A stretch of DNA of 64,000 nt from contig CAMWQU010000006.1 in assembly GCA_947176535.1 (NCBI GenBank), positions 46,873 through 110,872 on the forward strand, in the 5' to 3' direction. The position numbers and the translations under genes are program-made. The notes under the pieces were generated by a model. That model was not told the origin of the DNA, did not search any database, and was given only the letters and a program-made list of their open reading frames with translations. This stretch comes from an uncultured Prevotellaceae bacterium. Lineage in GTDB: Bacteria > Bacteroidota > Bacteroidia > Bacteroidales > Bacteroidaceae. Shown piece after piece: positions 54,791 through 63,879 of this stretch (its first letter is position 1; each line of letters begins with the position of its first letter).

Positions 54791-55519
54791 ATGATTTTAC
54801 TCTACCGACTCTATCAAATATTCATTGCCGCCCCATTGCTCATATTACTAACGGTACTTACTACGCTATCCACTACTATCGGTTCGACGCTGGGTTCTGC
54901 CCACTTTTGGGGCTACTGGCCGGGACATATATGGGCAAAATGCTTCATGCGCATCTTATTGCTGCCCGTTCATATAGAAGGACATGAAAACATCGACGAT
55001 AAGACCTCTTACGTCTTTGTAGCCAATCATCAGGGTTCATTCGACATTTTCCTTATCTACGGCTATCTGGGGCGTAACTTCAAGTGGATGATGAAAAGCG
55101 AACTGCGCCGCGCACCGCTCATCGGAAAGGCGAGTGAGGCGGCAGGGCACATTTTTGTGGACAAACGCGGCCCGAAAGCCATTCAGCAAACCCACGACCG
55201 CGCCCGTGCCGTTCTTCAGAATGGAACGTCACTTGTTGTCTTCCCCGAAGGCGAACGCACGCTGACAGGCAAGATGGGCCACTTCTTCCGAGGGGCTTAC
55301 CAACTGGCAGACGAACTCCAGTTACCCGTTGTCCCTATCACGCTCAACGGCCCCTATAAAGTGCTCTCGCGGAAACGCGGTCCTATCAATTTTGTCTTCC
55401 GTCATCCGCTGTCGATGATTATTCATAAACCGATTCCTCCCATAGGGAAAGGGCCCGAGAACATCAAGCATGCTATGGAATTGTCACGTGAAGTCATTGC
55501 TTCGGGACTGGAGGAATAA
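54791..55519 (+). CDS. plsC: 1-acyl-sn-glycerol-3-phosphate acyltransferase
   Basis: 242 residues. Acylates lysophosphatidic acid at the inner membrane to make phosphatidic acid. One N-terminal membrane segment (IFIAAPLLILLTVLTTLSTTI), then the PlsC core: the H-X4-D catalytic motif in ANHQGSFDIF, FPEGERTLTGKMGHFFRGA and PVVPITLNG. It is the second gene of a plus-strand group, 20 bp before tcdA. The family also includes lysophospholipid acyltransferases, so the exact acceptor is inferred. Confidence 0.92.
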   Translation: MILLYRLYQIFIAAPLLILLTVLTTLSTTIGSTLGSAHFWGYWPGHIWAKCFMRILLLPVHIEGHENIDDKTSYVFVANHQGSFDIFLIYGYLGRNFKWMMKSELRRAPLIGKASEAAGHIFVDKRGPKAIQQTHDRARAVLQNGTSLVVFPEGERTLTGKMGHFFRGAYQLADELQLPVVPITLNGPYKVLSRKRGPINFVFRHPLSMIIHKPIPPIGKGPENIKHAMELSREVIASGLEE

Positions 55520-55539
55520 AACATACGGTAGAAGCATAC

Positions 55540-56280
55540 ATGGACACACTAAGCATATTTCACCGGTCGGAACTGCTCATAGGGAATGAGGCCATGAAGC
55601 GGATAGCCCACAAACGGGTTATCATCTTCGGGGTCGGCGGTGTGGGTTCGTGGTGTGCCGAAAGTCTAATCAGAAGCGGCATTGGTGAATTGACCATTGT
55701 GGACTGCGACCGGGTCTGCCCCACAAACATCAACCGTCAGCTCATGGCTACGACAGAGACCGTGGGAGAACCGAAAGTGGAAGTGCTGCTGAAACGGTTG
55801 CTCACCATCAATCCGGAAGCACGCATTACCGCCTTACAGGAGCGATTTAGCGAAGATACGGCAGAAACTTTCTCCATAGACACTTACGACTATGTAATCG
55901 ACGCCATTGATTCGCTTCGTGACAAGGCTCTGCTCATAGAACTGACTTGCCGGACACAAGCCCGTCTATTCTCGTCAATGGGAGCGGCACTGAAAATGGA
56001 TCCGACGCGCATCCGCATAACAGAATTTTGGAAAGTGACGGGCGATCCGCTGGCTCGTGCCCTACGTAACCACTTTAAGCGGCATAAACGTTTCCCGCAA
56101 CGCCGTTTCCAGTGCGTATTCAGTGACGAGTTGTTACACAATCAAGGAGACACAAAGGAACCGAACTCCACCAATAAGCCGCAACCGAACGGAAGCATCG
56201 TTCATATTACAGCCACCTTTGGTTTCATGCTTGCCGGATTGGTCATACAGGATATTATCTCAGAAGTTCCCACATCATGA
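55540..56280 (+). CDS. tcdA: tRNA threonylcarbamoyladenosine dehydratase
   Basis: 246 residues. ThiF/E1-like enzyme that cyclises t6A to ct6A in tRNAs using ATP. The adenylation Rossmann motif is HKRVIIFGVGGVGSWCAESLIRSGIG, with DCDRVCPTNINRQLMA and DAIDSLRDKALLIELTC; FSSMGAALKMDPTRIRI follows. It lacks the Moco-enzyme features of MoeB and HesA. Its stop overlaps the next ATG by 4 bp (ATGA at 56277-56280). Confidence 0.94.
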   Translation: MDTLSIFHRSELLIGNEAMKRIAHKRVIIFGVGGVGSWCAESLIRSGIGELTIVDCDRVCPTNINRQLMATTETVGEPKVEVLLKRLLTINPEARITALQERFSEDTAETFSIDTYDYVIDAIDSLRDKALLIELTCRTQARLFSSMGAALKMDPTRIRITEFWKVTGDPLARALRNHFKRHKRFPQRRFQCVFSDELLHNQGDTKEPNSTNKPQPNGSIVHITATFGFMLAGLVIQDIISEVPTS

Positions 56281-56804
56281 CTATCCGGAACGCAACAATA
56301 GCCGATGCGGAGGCGATACGTACAATCTATGCCCCCTATGTAGAGAATACCGCTGTCACGTTTGAATACGACGTGCCGACTTTACAGGAAATGCGTCGGC
56401 GTATCAGTGAGATTACGCTAAATTATCCATGGTTAGTGGCCGAAAAGGACGGACGCATCGTCGGCTATGCGTATGCCCATCAGCTCAGGGAACGGGCAGC
56501 TTTCCAGTGGTCAGTGGAAACATCCATTTATCTGGCGCAGGAGATACGGGGAGAAGGCATCGGTTCACAACTATACAAGACTTTGGAAGCCGCACTTAAC
56601 GAAAAAGGCATACATAACCTTTATGCCTGCATTGCCTATGTATCTCCGGAAAACGAATACCTAACAACTGCCAGTGTGCGCTTCCATGAACGCATGGGTT
56701 ATTCTCGGGCAGCCCATTTCCATCACTGCGGCTACAAGTTTGAGCAATGGTTCGATATACTTTGGATGGAACGCATTATCGACAACAAAACAACAATCGT
56801 ATGA
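56277..56804 (+). CDS. GNAT acetyltransferase, phosphinothricin-acetyltransferase-like
   Basis: 175 residues. Acetyl-CoA motif QEIRGEGIGSQLYKTLE (motif A), with DAEAIRTIYAPYVENTAVTFEYD at the N-terminus, VETSIYLA and SVRFHERMGYSRAAHFHHCGYKFEQWFDILWMERI, which is the pattern of the Pat/MnaT-type enzymes acting on phosphinothricin or methionine analogues. The real substrate cannot be read. It is flanked by 4-bp ATGA overlaps on both sides. Confidence 0.88.
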   Translation: MTIRNATIADAEAIRTIYAPYVENTAVTFEYDVPTLQEMRRRISEITLNYPWLVAEKDGRIVGYAYAHQLRERAAFQWSVETSIYLAQEIRGEGIGSQLYKTLEAALNEKGIHNLYACIAYVSPENEYLTTASVRFHERMGYSRAAHFHHCGYKFEQWFDILWMERIIDNKTTIV

Positions 56805-57646
56805 CCTACCTAATAGCCGACAGTGGCAGTACAAAGTCATCATGGGTGCTTGTCGAAAAAGAAAAGCGACAGGACTTTGAGACATTAGGCATAAATCCCA
56901 TACGCGACAGCGAGGGAGAAATTGAGAAAGAGCTCATGAACTTACCCGTTTGCCCCGACGCATTAGACATTATACATTTCTATGGCGCCGGTTGCATTCC
57001 GCCTTACTCCGACGTAGTCCGGCGGTTGCTCGCACGTCGTTTTCCCAAAGCGGAGATACACGTTGAAAGCGATCTGTTGGGAGCCGCCCATGCTTTATGT
57101 GGAAAGAACGAAGGTATTGCCTGCATTTTAGGTACCGGCAGCAACTCATGCCTCTACGACGGACAGCATATCGTGGAAAATGTCTCTCCGTTAGGTTGGA
57201 TTCTGGGCGACGAAGGTAGCGGTGCCGTGCTTGGACGGCGATTGGTAGGCGATGTGCTGAAAGGACAGTTCTCCCCTGCCCTCTGTCAGGCGTTTGCAGA
57301 CGAGACGGGGCTTACCCGCACGGACATAATAAGCAAGGTGTACAAGGAGCCGATGCCCAACCGCTTTCTGGCCTCACTCGTACCGTTCCTGAACCGACAC
57401 AAAGAAGAAGCGGAGATACAAGAGTTTCTTATCAACGAGTTTCGCAGTTTCTTTCGCAGGAACGTGGCCGCCTACAAGCGTTCTGAACTCCCGGTGTCAT
57501 TTGTCGGCGGGGTTGCCCACACCTATCGCAACGAGCTTTCCGAAGCGGCCAGACTGGAAGGTTTCACACTTGGCCGCATACTACAAAAACCCATTGAGGG
57601 CATAGTAGATTACATTCTGAACACAACTCATCATCAAACCCAATGA
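56801..57646 (+). CDS. BadF/BadG-type ATPase, N-acetylglucosamine-kinase-like
   Basis: 281 residues from ATG at 56801, overlapping the GNAT stop by 4 bp. ASKHA-fold sugar kinase: phosphate-1 motif YLIADSGSTKSSWVLV, EIHVESDLLGAAHALCG, phosphate-2 ACILGTGSNSCLYDG, GWILGDEGSGAVLGRR and the adenosine-motif SFVGGVAHTYR. The Bacteroidales homologues are annotated as ATPases or GlcNAc kinases. Translation is coupled to the GNAT and GH31 genes by ATGA overlaps. Confidence 0.9.
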   Translation: MTYLIADSGSTKSSWVLVEKEKRQDFETLGINPIRDSEGEIEKELMNLPVCPDALDIIHFYGAGCIPPYSDVVRRLLARRFPKAEIHVESDLLGAAHALCGKNEGIACILGTGSNSCLYDGQHIVENVSPLGWILGDEGSGAVLGRRLVGDVLKGQFSPALCQAFADETGLTRTDIISKVYKEPMPNRFLASLVPFLNRHKEEAEIQEFLINEFRSFFRRNVAAYKRSELPVSFVGGVAHTYRNELSEAARLEGFTLGRILQKPIEGIVDYILNTTHHQTQ

Positions 57647-60003
57647 AACGTATATTTAACATACTGTTGCTCGCTTGCCTGACGATGGCGGCACGAGCAG
57701 AGAATCGTCCCATCGAAGTGCAAACCTCACAAGGCGTAACACGCCTGACTTTCCTGTCACCCTCCATAGTGCGCATAGAACATGCCATTGCGTTAGATAA
57801 GAACGACGAAAAAAGCCTCGTCGTAACCATGAAACCTATGGCAAACCTGAAGATAAGCGTAAAAGATTCGGAAACGAAGACGACCGCTGCAAGCCGGCAA
57901 ATGACATTGGTCGTGGACAAACAGACAGGACAGGTAGAGTTCCTTTCAAAGGGTCGGGTTCTGCTGAAAGAGAAATCCACGACGTTAAATCCCCGTCTCG
58001 CCCAAACATACACGTTGGACGAAGACGAACCCATCTATGGACTCGGAACATTACAGGACGGGCGCATGAACCGACGAGGAACGGAACGGCACACGATGGA
58101 ACAATCGAATCTGGAAGACTTCCAATATGTCATCCAATCTATAAAAGGCTGGGGCATTTATTGGGATAACTATTCCCGTGCCGACTTCATTGACAATGCG
58201 GAAGGCATGACCTTTAGTCCCGAAACAGGTACTAAGATGGACTACTACTTCATGTACGGTGATTCTGCCGACGGTGTGAACCAACTGGTGCGCCAACTCT
58301 CAGGTGACGTACCCATGTTCCCGTTGTGGACTTTCGGCTATTGGCAGTGTCGCGAAAGGTATAAGTCCTCAAAAGAACTGATCCACGTTGTAGACTGGCA
58401 CAGACAGAATCAGATACCTTTGGACGGAATCGTGCAGGACTGGCAGTACTGGGGTTCAAATTACCTATGGAATGCCATGGACTTCCTGAACGATGATTTT
58501 GCCGACGGAGACCGCATGGTACAGCGTGTTCACGAACAGAATGCCCACCTGATGATAAGCATCTGGGCCAGTTTCGGCCCTATGACCAAACAATACAGAG
58601 AACTCGCATCTAAAGGTCTGCTCTATGACATCGAAACATGGCCGCAAAGCGGTTCAAGCATCTGGCCGCCCAAGATGGACTACCCCAGCGGTGTGCGCGT
58701 GTACGATGCTTACAGTCAAGAAGCACGCGACATCTATTGGAAGTATCTGCGCAGACTGCACGATTGCGGAGTTGATGCGTGGTGGATGGACTCTACCGAC
58801 CCCGACTACTTCGGTGCGAAGGATGAAGAATACAATCGGCCCGTCGGTATGTCTCCGTCAATGAACATCGAAGCTCAGGGAACGTGGCGTTCATTGCGTA
58901 ATGCTTTCCCGTTGGCTTCCGTAAGTGGCGTATATGACAACCAACGCAAGACACAGACAGACAAGCGCGTTTTCATCATGACCCGTTCAGCCTTTGCCGG
59001 TCAGCAACGCTATGGTGCAGGGCTTTGGAGCGGTGATGTCACCTCATCATGGGACGTATTGCGCCGTCAGATTCCCCTTTGCCTGAACTACACGATGACG
59101 GGGTGCCCCAACATCAATACAGACATCGGCGGTTTCTTCTGCGGACGCTACGGCGGACAGTCAGCTCCCCGGAATCCCAACTATCAGGAACTTTATGTAC
59201 GTTGGTTGCAGTTCGGTCTGTTCTGCCCCGTATTCCGCAGTCACGGAGCGGACGCTCCTCGCGAAATCTATCAGTTCGGAAAGAAAGGAGAACCCGTATT
59301 TGACGCCATTGAGGCAAGCATACGGTTGCGTTACCGACTTCTCCCTTACATTTACAGTACGGCATGGAACGTCACCAAAAACGGTGGCAGCTATATGCGT
59401 GCTCTCGTCTATGACTTCCCCACGGACAAGCACACGTGGGACATCGGCGATGAATTTCTTTTTGGTCGCTCCATACTGGCCTTGCCCGTCACTCGCCCGC
59501 AATTCACTTCTGAAAACACCAACACTCAGGAAAAAGTAGACTTTACACAAGAGAAACAGATTACCAGATACTTGCCCGAAGGTTGCGATTGGTACGACTT
59601 CCACACCGAACGTCTGTATCACGGAGGACAGGATGTAACTCTGCCCACTCCTTTCCATCAGGCTCCGATGATGGTACGTGCCGGTTCTATACTTCCTTTG
59701 GCCCCCGTCATGCAGTATGCTTCGGAACGTCCTTGGGACGAACTCGACCTCATCGTATATCCCGGCAGCAACGCCTCTTTCACTCTCTATGAGGACGAAG
59801 GAGATAATTACAATTACGAACGCGGAATGTATTCGACCATCGCTCTGCATTGGAACGACAAAAAAGGCGAACTCCGGATTGCACGACGTCAGGGACAATT
59901 CCCCGGAATGCTCGAGAAACGTACTTTCCGCCTGCGCGTTGCCGGCCGAGAACAAGTAAAAAGTATCACCTACGACGGCACGGAACAAGTCATCAAGCTA
60001 TAA
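57643..60003 (+). CDS. Glycoside hydrolase family 31 (alpha-glucosidase/alpha-xylosidase-like)
   Basis: 786 residues. Signal peptide (MKRIFNILLLACLTMAARA). N-terminal beta-sandwich (about 20-200), TIM barrel with substrate-binding region PMFPLWTFGYWQCRERYKS, the nucleophile Asp in CGVDAWWMDSTDPDYF and the acid/base Asp in GLWSGDVTSSWDVL, followed by C-terminal beta domains (DUF5110-type region near 690-730, TLYEDEGDNYNYERG). It releases terminal alpha-linked glucose or xylose in the periplasm. It follows a sugar-kinase-like gene and may act in the same pathway. Confidence 0.93.
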   Translation: MKRIFNILLLACLTMAARAENRPIEVQTSQGVTRLTFLSPSIVRIEHAIALDKNDEKSLVVTMKPMANLKISVKDSETKTTAASRQMTLVVDKQTGQVEFLSKGRVLLKEKSTTLNPRLAQTYTLDEDEPIYGLGTLQDGRMNRRGTERHTMEQSNLEDFQYVIQSIKGWGIYWDNYSRADFIDNAEGMTFSPETGTKMDYYFMYGDSADGVNQLVRQLSGDVPMFPLWTFGYWQCRERYKSSKELIHVVDWHRQNQIPLDGIVQDWQYWGSNYLWNAMDFLNDDFADGDRMVQRVHEQNAHLMISIWASFGPMTKQYRELASKGLLYDIETWPQSGSSIWPPKMDYPSGVRVYDAYSQEARDIYWKYLRRLHDCGVDAWWMDSTDPDYFGAKDEEYNRPVGMSPSMNIEAQGTWRSLRNAFPLASVSGVYDNQRKTQTDKRVFIMTRSAFAGQQRYGAGLWSGDVTSSWDVLRRQIPLCLNYTMTGCPNINTDIGGFFCGRYGGQSAPRNPNYQELYVRWLQFGLFCPVFRSHGADAPREIYQFGKKGEPVFDAIEASIRLRYRLLPYIYSTAWNVTKNGGSYMRALVYDFPTDKHTWDIGDEFLFGRSILALPVTRPQFTSENTNTQEKVDFTQEKQITRYLPEGCDWYDFHTERLYHGGQDVTLPTPFHQAPMMVRAGSILPLAPVMQYASERPWDELDLIVYPGSNASFTLYEDEGDNYNYERGMYSTIALHWNDKKGELRIARRQGQFPGMLEKRTFRLRVAGREQVKSITYDGTEQVIKL

Positions 60004-60022
60004 TTGCCCGGCAACAAGAAGT

Positions 60023-60202
60023 TTACCAGAACTTGTTGTTGCTGGCACTGTACTCAAAGCCCACCTCTGCCAGTGTATTCTCTAACTTGGCACGGTTCAC
60101 GTTGAGGTCATCGCAAAGTTCATCGAGCGAATTATAACGGTCGCGCAACATCATGTTCACCACCGAATAAAGCAGCATCGGGTCTTGAGGTAACTGATTC
60201 AT
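60023..60202 (-). CDS. DUF4250 small protein
   Basis: 59 residues from ATG at 60202 (MNQLPQDPMLLYSVVNMMLRD); a longer open frame to 60412 overlaps the next gene in antisense and is rejected. DUF4250 proteins are small cytosolic proteins of unknown function; this one shows the family start and LCDDLNVNRAKLENTLAEVGFEYS, which looks helix-turn-helix-like. Promoter -7 box at 60241-60248. Confidence 0.85.
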   Translation of the reverse strand: MNQLPQDPMLLYSVVNMMLRDRYNSLDELCDDLNVNRAKLENTLAEVGFEYSASNNKFW

Positions 60203-60240
60203 AGAAAAACGTATTGCTGTCCTATAAGAAAATTTGCCTG

Positions 60241-60248
60241 CAAAGATA
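60241..60248 (-). promoter_or_regulatory. DUF4250 promoter -7 box
   Basis: Minus strand TATCTTTG, 38 bp upstream of the ATG at 60202. TATG 20 bp upstream is a one-mismatch -33. Confidence 0.6.
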
Positions 60249-60296
60249 TGCAAAGTTTGAGAATAATACATACTTTGCTTCCGGAATATTTGCAAC

Positions 60297-61169
60297 ATGC
60301 GGAATAAAAGCGTAGTAGCCCCACCGACAAGCCTTACATTAGTGCCTTTAGGAGGCTTGTGCAACAGACTGAGAATGATACAGTCCGGTCTTACCCTATC
60401 TGCTATTGCCAAGGCAGAAGTACAGATAGTGTGGGTACGGAATCAGGAACTCGGTGCCGCCTTCACGGATATGTTCATGCCCATATCCCACGAAAGCCTC
60501 AGCGAAACATCCCGCTTTACATTCACGGAAACCGAAAACAACCGGCGCTATGCACTCTCACGCAAACGCAACCTGTTCCTCCCCTCCATCTGGCAACGCT
60601 ACCACTACGATCTGAGAATCACCGACAAGCATATTCCCGACGGCGGTCTACCGAATATCATAAGCGACATCAGTGGCAAGCGGGTTTTGATACAATCGGG
60701 GCTGGGATTCTATCCCTACAACGACCATTCCTTTACGGAATACTTTAAGCCCAATGAAGCGGTACGCGAACTTATCCAAGAAACGAGCCGCAATATTACG
60801 CCGCACACCATAGGACTGCATATCCGCAGGAGCGACAATACGAAAGCTATCCGATACAGCCCGCCCGAATGTTTCGAGGCCATCATACGCAAGGAAATCG
60901 AACGCGATCCACTCACCACATTCCTTTTGGCAACGGACGACGAGACCATCAAGCAGAGATTCCTCCGAGCGTTCCCCGGCCGGGTCATCACTTCGCCCTT
61001 TAAGGCAGACAGAACGTCCGTACAAGGAATGCAGCAGGCCGCGGCCGAACTCTTCGCTTTAGGCATGTGCCGACGCTTCTATGGTAGCTACTGGAGCAGC
61101 TTCAGCGACACCGTTGTGGCCATGCTTCCCGCCGGAGCCGGAAATATAGTGCACTGCGATGCCTGTTAA
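60297..61169 (+). CDS. Glycosyltransferase-like protein (fucosyltransferase-fold candidate)
   Basis: 290 residues. The N-terminal LVPLGGLCNRLRMIQSG resembles the donor-binding loop of GT-B fucosyltransferase-fold proteins (GGLGNRLR pattern), and the C-terminal half has TIGLHIRRSDNTKAIRYSPPECF, the paired-Arg acceptor/donor motif of that superfamily, followed by FLLATDDETIKQRF. No membrane segment or signal peptide. Its first 116 bases oppose the rejected long frame of the DUF4250 gene. It is an orphan, without other polysaccharide synthesis genes next to it; donor and acceptor are unknown. Confidence 0.78.
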   Translation: MRNKSVVAPPTSLTLVPLGGLCNRLRMIQSGLTLSAIAKAEVQIVWVRNQELGAAFTDMFMPISHESLSETSRFTFTETENNRRYALSRKRNLFLPSIWQRYHYDLRITDKHIPDGGLPNIISDISGKRVLIQSGLGFYPYNDHSFTEYFKPNEAVRELIQETSRNITPHTIGLHIRRSDNTKAIRYSPPECFEAIIRKEIERDPLTTFLLATDDETIKQRFLRAFPGRVITSPFKADRTSVQGMQQAAAELFALGMCRRFYGSYWSSFSDTVVAMLPAGAGNIVHCDAC

Positions 61170-61184
61170 ATAAAAAAATATCAT

Positions 61185-61192
61185 TATCTTTG
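61185..61192 (+). promoter_or_regulatory. DPP-IV gene promoter -7 box
   Basis: TATCTTTG, 30 bp upstream of the ATG at 61223. No clear -33 TTTG. Confidence 0.55.
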
Positions 61193-61222
61193 TCTCCGTC
61201 AATCATTAAAAGCAAGACAACT

Positions 61223-63421
61223 ATGAAGAAAATATTCATGCTTATATGCACGGCACTACTCACCGGGAGTATGTTCGCCAACGAGAACCTCAATCTGAAA
61301 GACCTGTGCGCCGGCCAGTACACGGCAAAGCGCATCTACGGTGTCCATCCGCTGAACGACGGCGAGCGGTACTCCCAGTTGAGCCCCGATGCCAAACAGA
61401 TTACAACCTACTCGTTCCGCACCGGTGAACAGGCCGGTGTCCTGCTGGACGTTGCCAAAACCAAAGGAAAAGTAAAGCTCGACCGAATCGACGGCTACAT
61501 CATGTCACCCGACGAGAAGAACATCCTCGTACAGACACAGACCAAAGGCATCTATCGCCGCTCCAAGACAGCCGTCTACTATATCTATAATGTACAGAAC
61601 CGCACCCTAAAGCCCCTTTCCGAAGGAGGCCCGCAGGAGTGTCCCGTATGGAGCCCCGACGGCTACATGGTGGCTTTTGTCAGGGACAACAACATCCACC
61701 TGGTGAAACTGTTATTCTCGAACAGCGAAAGTCAGGTGACCCGAGATGGTCAGTTCAACAAAGTCATCAACGGCAAGCCCGACTGGGTGAACGAGGAAGA
61801 GTTTGTCACCGACCGCAGTCTCACGTTCAACGCAGACAACACCATGCTCTGCTGGATTCGGTACGACGAAACGGATGTCCCCATGTTCTCTTTCCCGATG
61901 TACAAAGGTCTCAGCCCCGAAAAAAGCCAATACCTCACCTACCCCGGTGCCTACGAATACAAATATCCCGTGGCCGGCGAGCAGAACAGCAAGGTAAGCG
62001 TCATGTCCTACGACATCAAGAGCCACCGCACACGCACGTTGCAGGTGCCTCTGGAGCAGGATGGCTACATCCCGCGCATCTTTGCTACCAATGACCCGAC
62101 GAAACTGGCAGTCATCACGCTCAACCGCCATCAGGACCGTATGGACATCTACATGGCCAATCCACGTTCCACCGAGGCACGGTTAGTCGTGCGTGACGAG
62201 GTGAAAAACTACATCGGCGAGCACGCAACCGGGCAGATGCACTTCTTCGACGGAGGCTTTGCCATGACAAGCGAACGCGACGGTTGGAACCACATCTACC
62301 AGTACGACCTCAACGGAGTACTGAAACGGCAAGTCACGAAAGGAGAATTTGCCGTGACAGATTTCTATGGCTATGACCCCAAGTCGCAGACATTCTACTA
62401 TGCCTCAACCCAAGAAAGCCCCTTGCGCCGCACCGTCTACAAGGCCGACAGCAAGGGAAAGGTAACCAAACTTTCCACGGAAGCCGGCACCAACAGTGCC
62501 ACGTTCTCCAAATCCTTCAAATACTTCATGAACGTCTACAGCAACCTGCAGACCCCTCCCGTCACAACCCTTTGCGACAACACGGGACGCACCCTGAGAA
62601 CGCTCATCGACAACAAGGAACTCATTCAGAAACTCTCTAACAAGAACCTCGGTAAGAAAGAGTTCTTCACGTTCAAGACGGAAAACGGAACCGTGCTCAA
62701 CGGCTATATGGTTCGCCCCTACAACTTCCAGCCCACCAAGAAGTACCCGGTTATCATGTTCCAGTACAGCGGCCCCGGCAGTCAGCAGGTGCTGGACAGT
62801 TGGCAGACGGGTAACATGGGCGGTTGCCTCTACGAGCAGTACCTCGGCGAACTGGGCTTCATCTCGGTTTGTGTAGACGGACGCGGAACCGGCGGACGCG
62901 GAGCCGACTTCGAGAAGCAGACCTACCTGCGCTTAGGCCAGATGGAGGCAGAAGATCAGGTGGAAGCAGCTATCTATCTGGGCTCGCTGCCCTACATCGA
63001 CAAATCCCGAATCGGCATTTGGGGATGGTCGTTCGGTGGCTTCTGCACGCTGATGTCCATGTCGGAAGGCCGACCGGTATTCGCTGCCGGCGTGGCTGTA
63101 GCCCCCCCGACGTGCTGGCGCTACTACGATTCTGTCTACACGGAACGCTTCATGCGCACCCCAAAGGAGAACCCTGACGGCTACAACGTAAGTGCCCTTT
63201 CACGCGCCCCGCAACTCTCCGGCAACCTGCTCATCTGCCACGGACTGGCCGATGACAACGTGCACTTCCGGAATGTAGCGGAGTACACGGAGGCACTCGT
63301 ACAGGCTGACAAGGATTTCCGAATGCTGACCTACACCAACCGCAACCACAGCATCTACGGCGGCAACACCCGCTTCCACCTCTTCCGGCAGATTACGCAG
63401 TGGTTCCAGAAAGAGATGTAA
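61223..63421 (+). CDS. Dipeptidyl peptidase IV (S9 family)
   Basis: 732 residues from ATG at 61223, which opens a signal peptide (MKKIFMLICTALLTGSMFA). Periplasmic serine peptidase that removes X-Pro dipeptides from N-termini. The beta-propeller domain (about 30-480) includes KPDWVNEEEFVTDRSLTFN, which has the Glu-Glu substrate motif seen in DPP-IV. The alpha/beta-hydrolase domain has GWSFGGFCT (catalytic Ser; GWSYGG in most), DNVHF (Asp) and NRNHSIYG (His). It stands alone with its own promoter. Confidence 0.95.
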   Translation: MKKIFMLICTALLTGSMFANENLNLKDLCAGQYTAKRIYGVHPLNDGERYSQLSPDAKQITTYSFRTGEQAGVLLDVAKTKGKVKLDRIDGYIMSPDEKNILVQTQTKGIYRRSKTAVYYIYNVQNRTLKPLSEGGPQECPVWSPDGYMVAFVRDNNIHLVKLLFSNSESQVTRDGQFNKVINGKPDWVNEEEFVTDRSLTFNADNTMLCWIRYDETDVPMFSFPMYKGLSPEKSQYLTYPGAYEYKYPVAGEQNSKVSVMSYDIKSHRTRTLQVPLEQDGYIPRIFATNDPTKLAVITLNRHQDRMDIYMANPRSTEARLVVRDEVKNYIGEHATGQMHFFDGGFAMTSERDGWNHIYQYDLNGVLKRQVTKGEFAVTDFYGYDPKSQTFYYASTQESPLRRTVYKADSKGKVTKLSTEAGTNSATFSKSFKYFMNVYSNLQTPPVTTLCDNTGRTLRTLIDNKELIQKLSNKNLGKKEFFTFKTENGTVLNGYMVRPYNFQPTKKYPVIMFQYSGPGSQQVLDSWQTGNMGGCLYEQYLGELGFISVCVDGRGTGGRGADFEKQTYLRLGQMEAEDQVEAAIYLGSLPYIDKSRIGIWGWSFGGFCTLMSMSEGRPVFAAGVAVAPPTCWRYYDSVYTERFMRTPKENPDGYNVSALSRAPQLSGNLLICHGLADDNVHFRNVAEYTEALVQADKDFRMLTYTNRNHSIYGGNTRFHLFRQITQWFQKEM

Positions 63422-63427
63422 TTTCCT

Positions 63428-63879
63428 CTACTTCTCTTCCCTGAACTTCGCCACGCCCTCCGTGTCGAAGAACATCAATACAGGATCATAACCCTGCGGG
63501 GTATAGAGAAATACCGTGCCGTACTCGGCATTCCAGCGGTAACCACCCTGCACTTCCAGAGGCTCACCATAATGCACTTGCAACGAATCAAGCAGTGCAT
63601 TATGGTCTATTTGTTTAGGCGTTGCCGTAATCTTATACACCGTATTCGTCTTTCTCGAATACTCGGCTTTGAAGTACATGTCGTGTCCATAAATGCTGCC
63701 TCGGTAGATGAAGTAGCGGTCGCCGCCCACTTTCTTCTGTAACGGATAACGCTGACGCACACGGTTGGTGAACTCATAAATTGTTTCCCCCATCGGGTGC
63801 CCATAAAAGTAAGATGTTACGCAAAAGCACCCACGGGAAACAGCATGATGGCACAGAAGCCAAACAAAACCTTTTTCAT
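63428..63879 (-). pseudogene. Broken secreted-protein gene (premature stop plus frameshift)
   Basis: Starting at 63879 the minus strand codes for MKKVLFGFCAIMLFPVGAFA, a perfect signal peptide, then TAA at 63819-63817 in place of the expected codon, then HLTFMG. Right after this, in another frame, follows HPMGETIYEFTNRVRQRYP and a conserved mature part to the stop at 63428 (GGDRYFIYRGSIYGHDMYFKAEYS). Joining the frames needs one base inserted near 63799-63801. So two lesions separate a good leader from a good body. A translated alternative starting at the internal Met (MGETIYEF) is possible but would lack a signal. The family is unknown. Confidence 0.72.

Noticed and set aside
60203..60412. 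N-terminal extension of the DUF4250 gene
   Set aside because: It overlaps the start of the glycosyltransferase-like gene in antisense and lies upstream of the promoter box.
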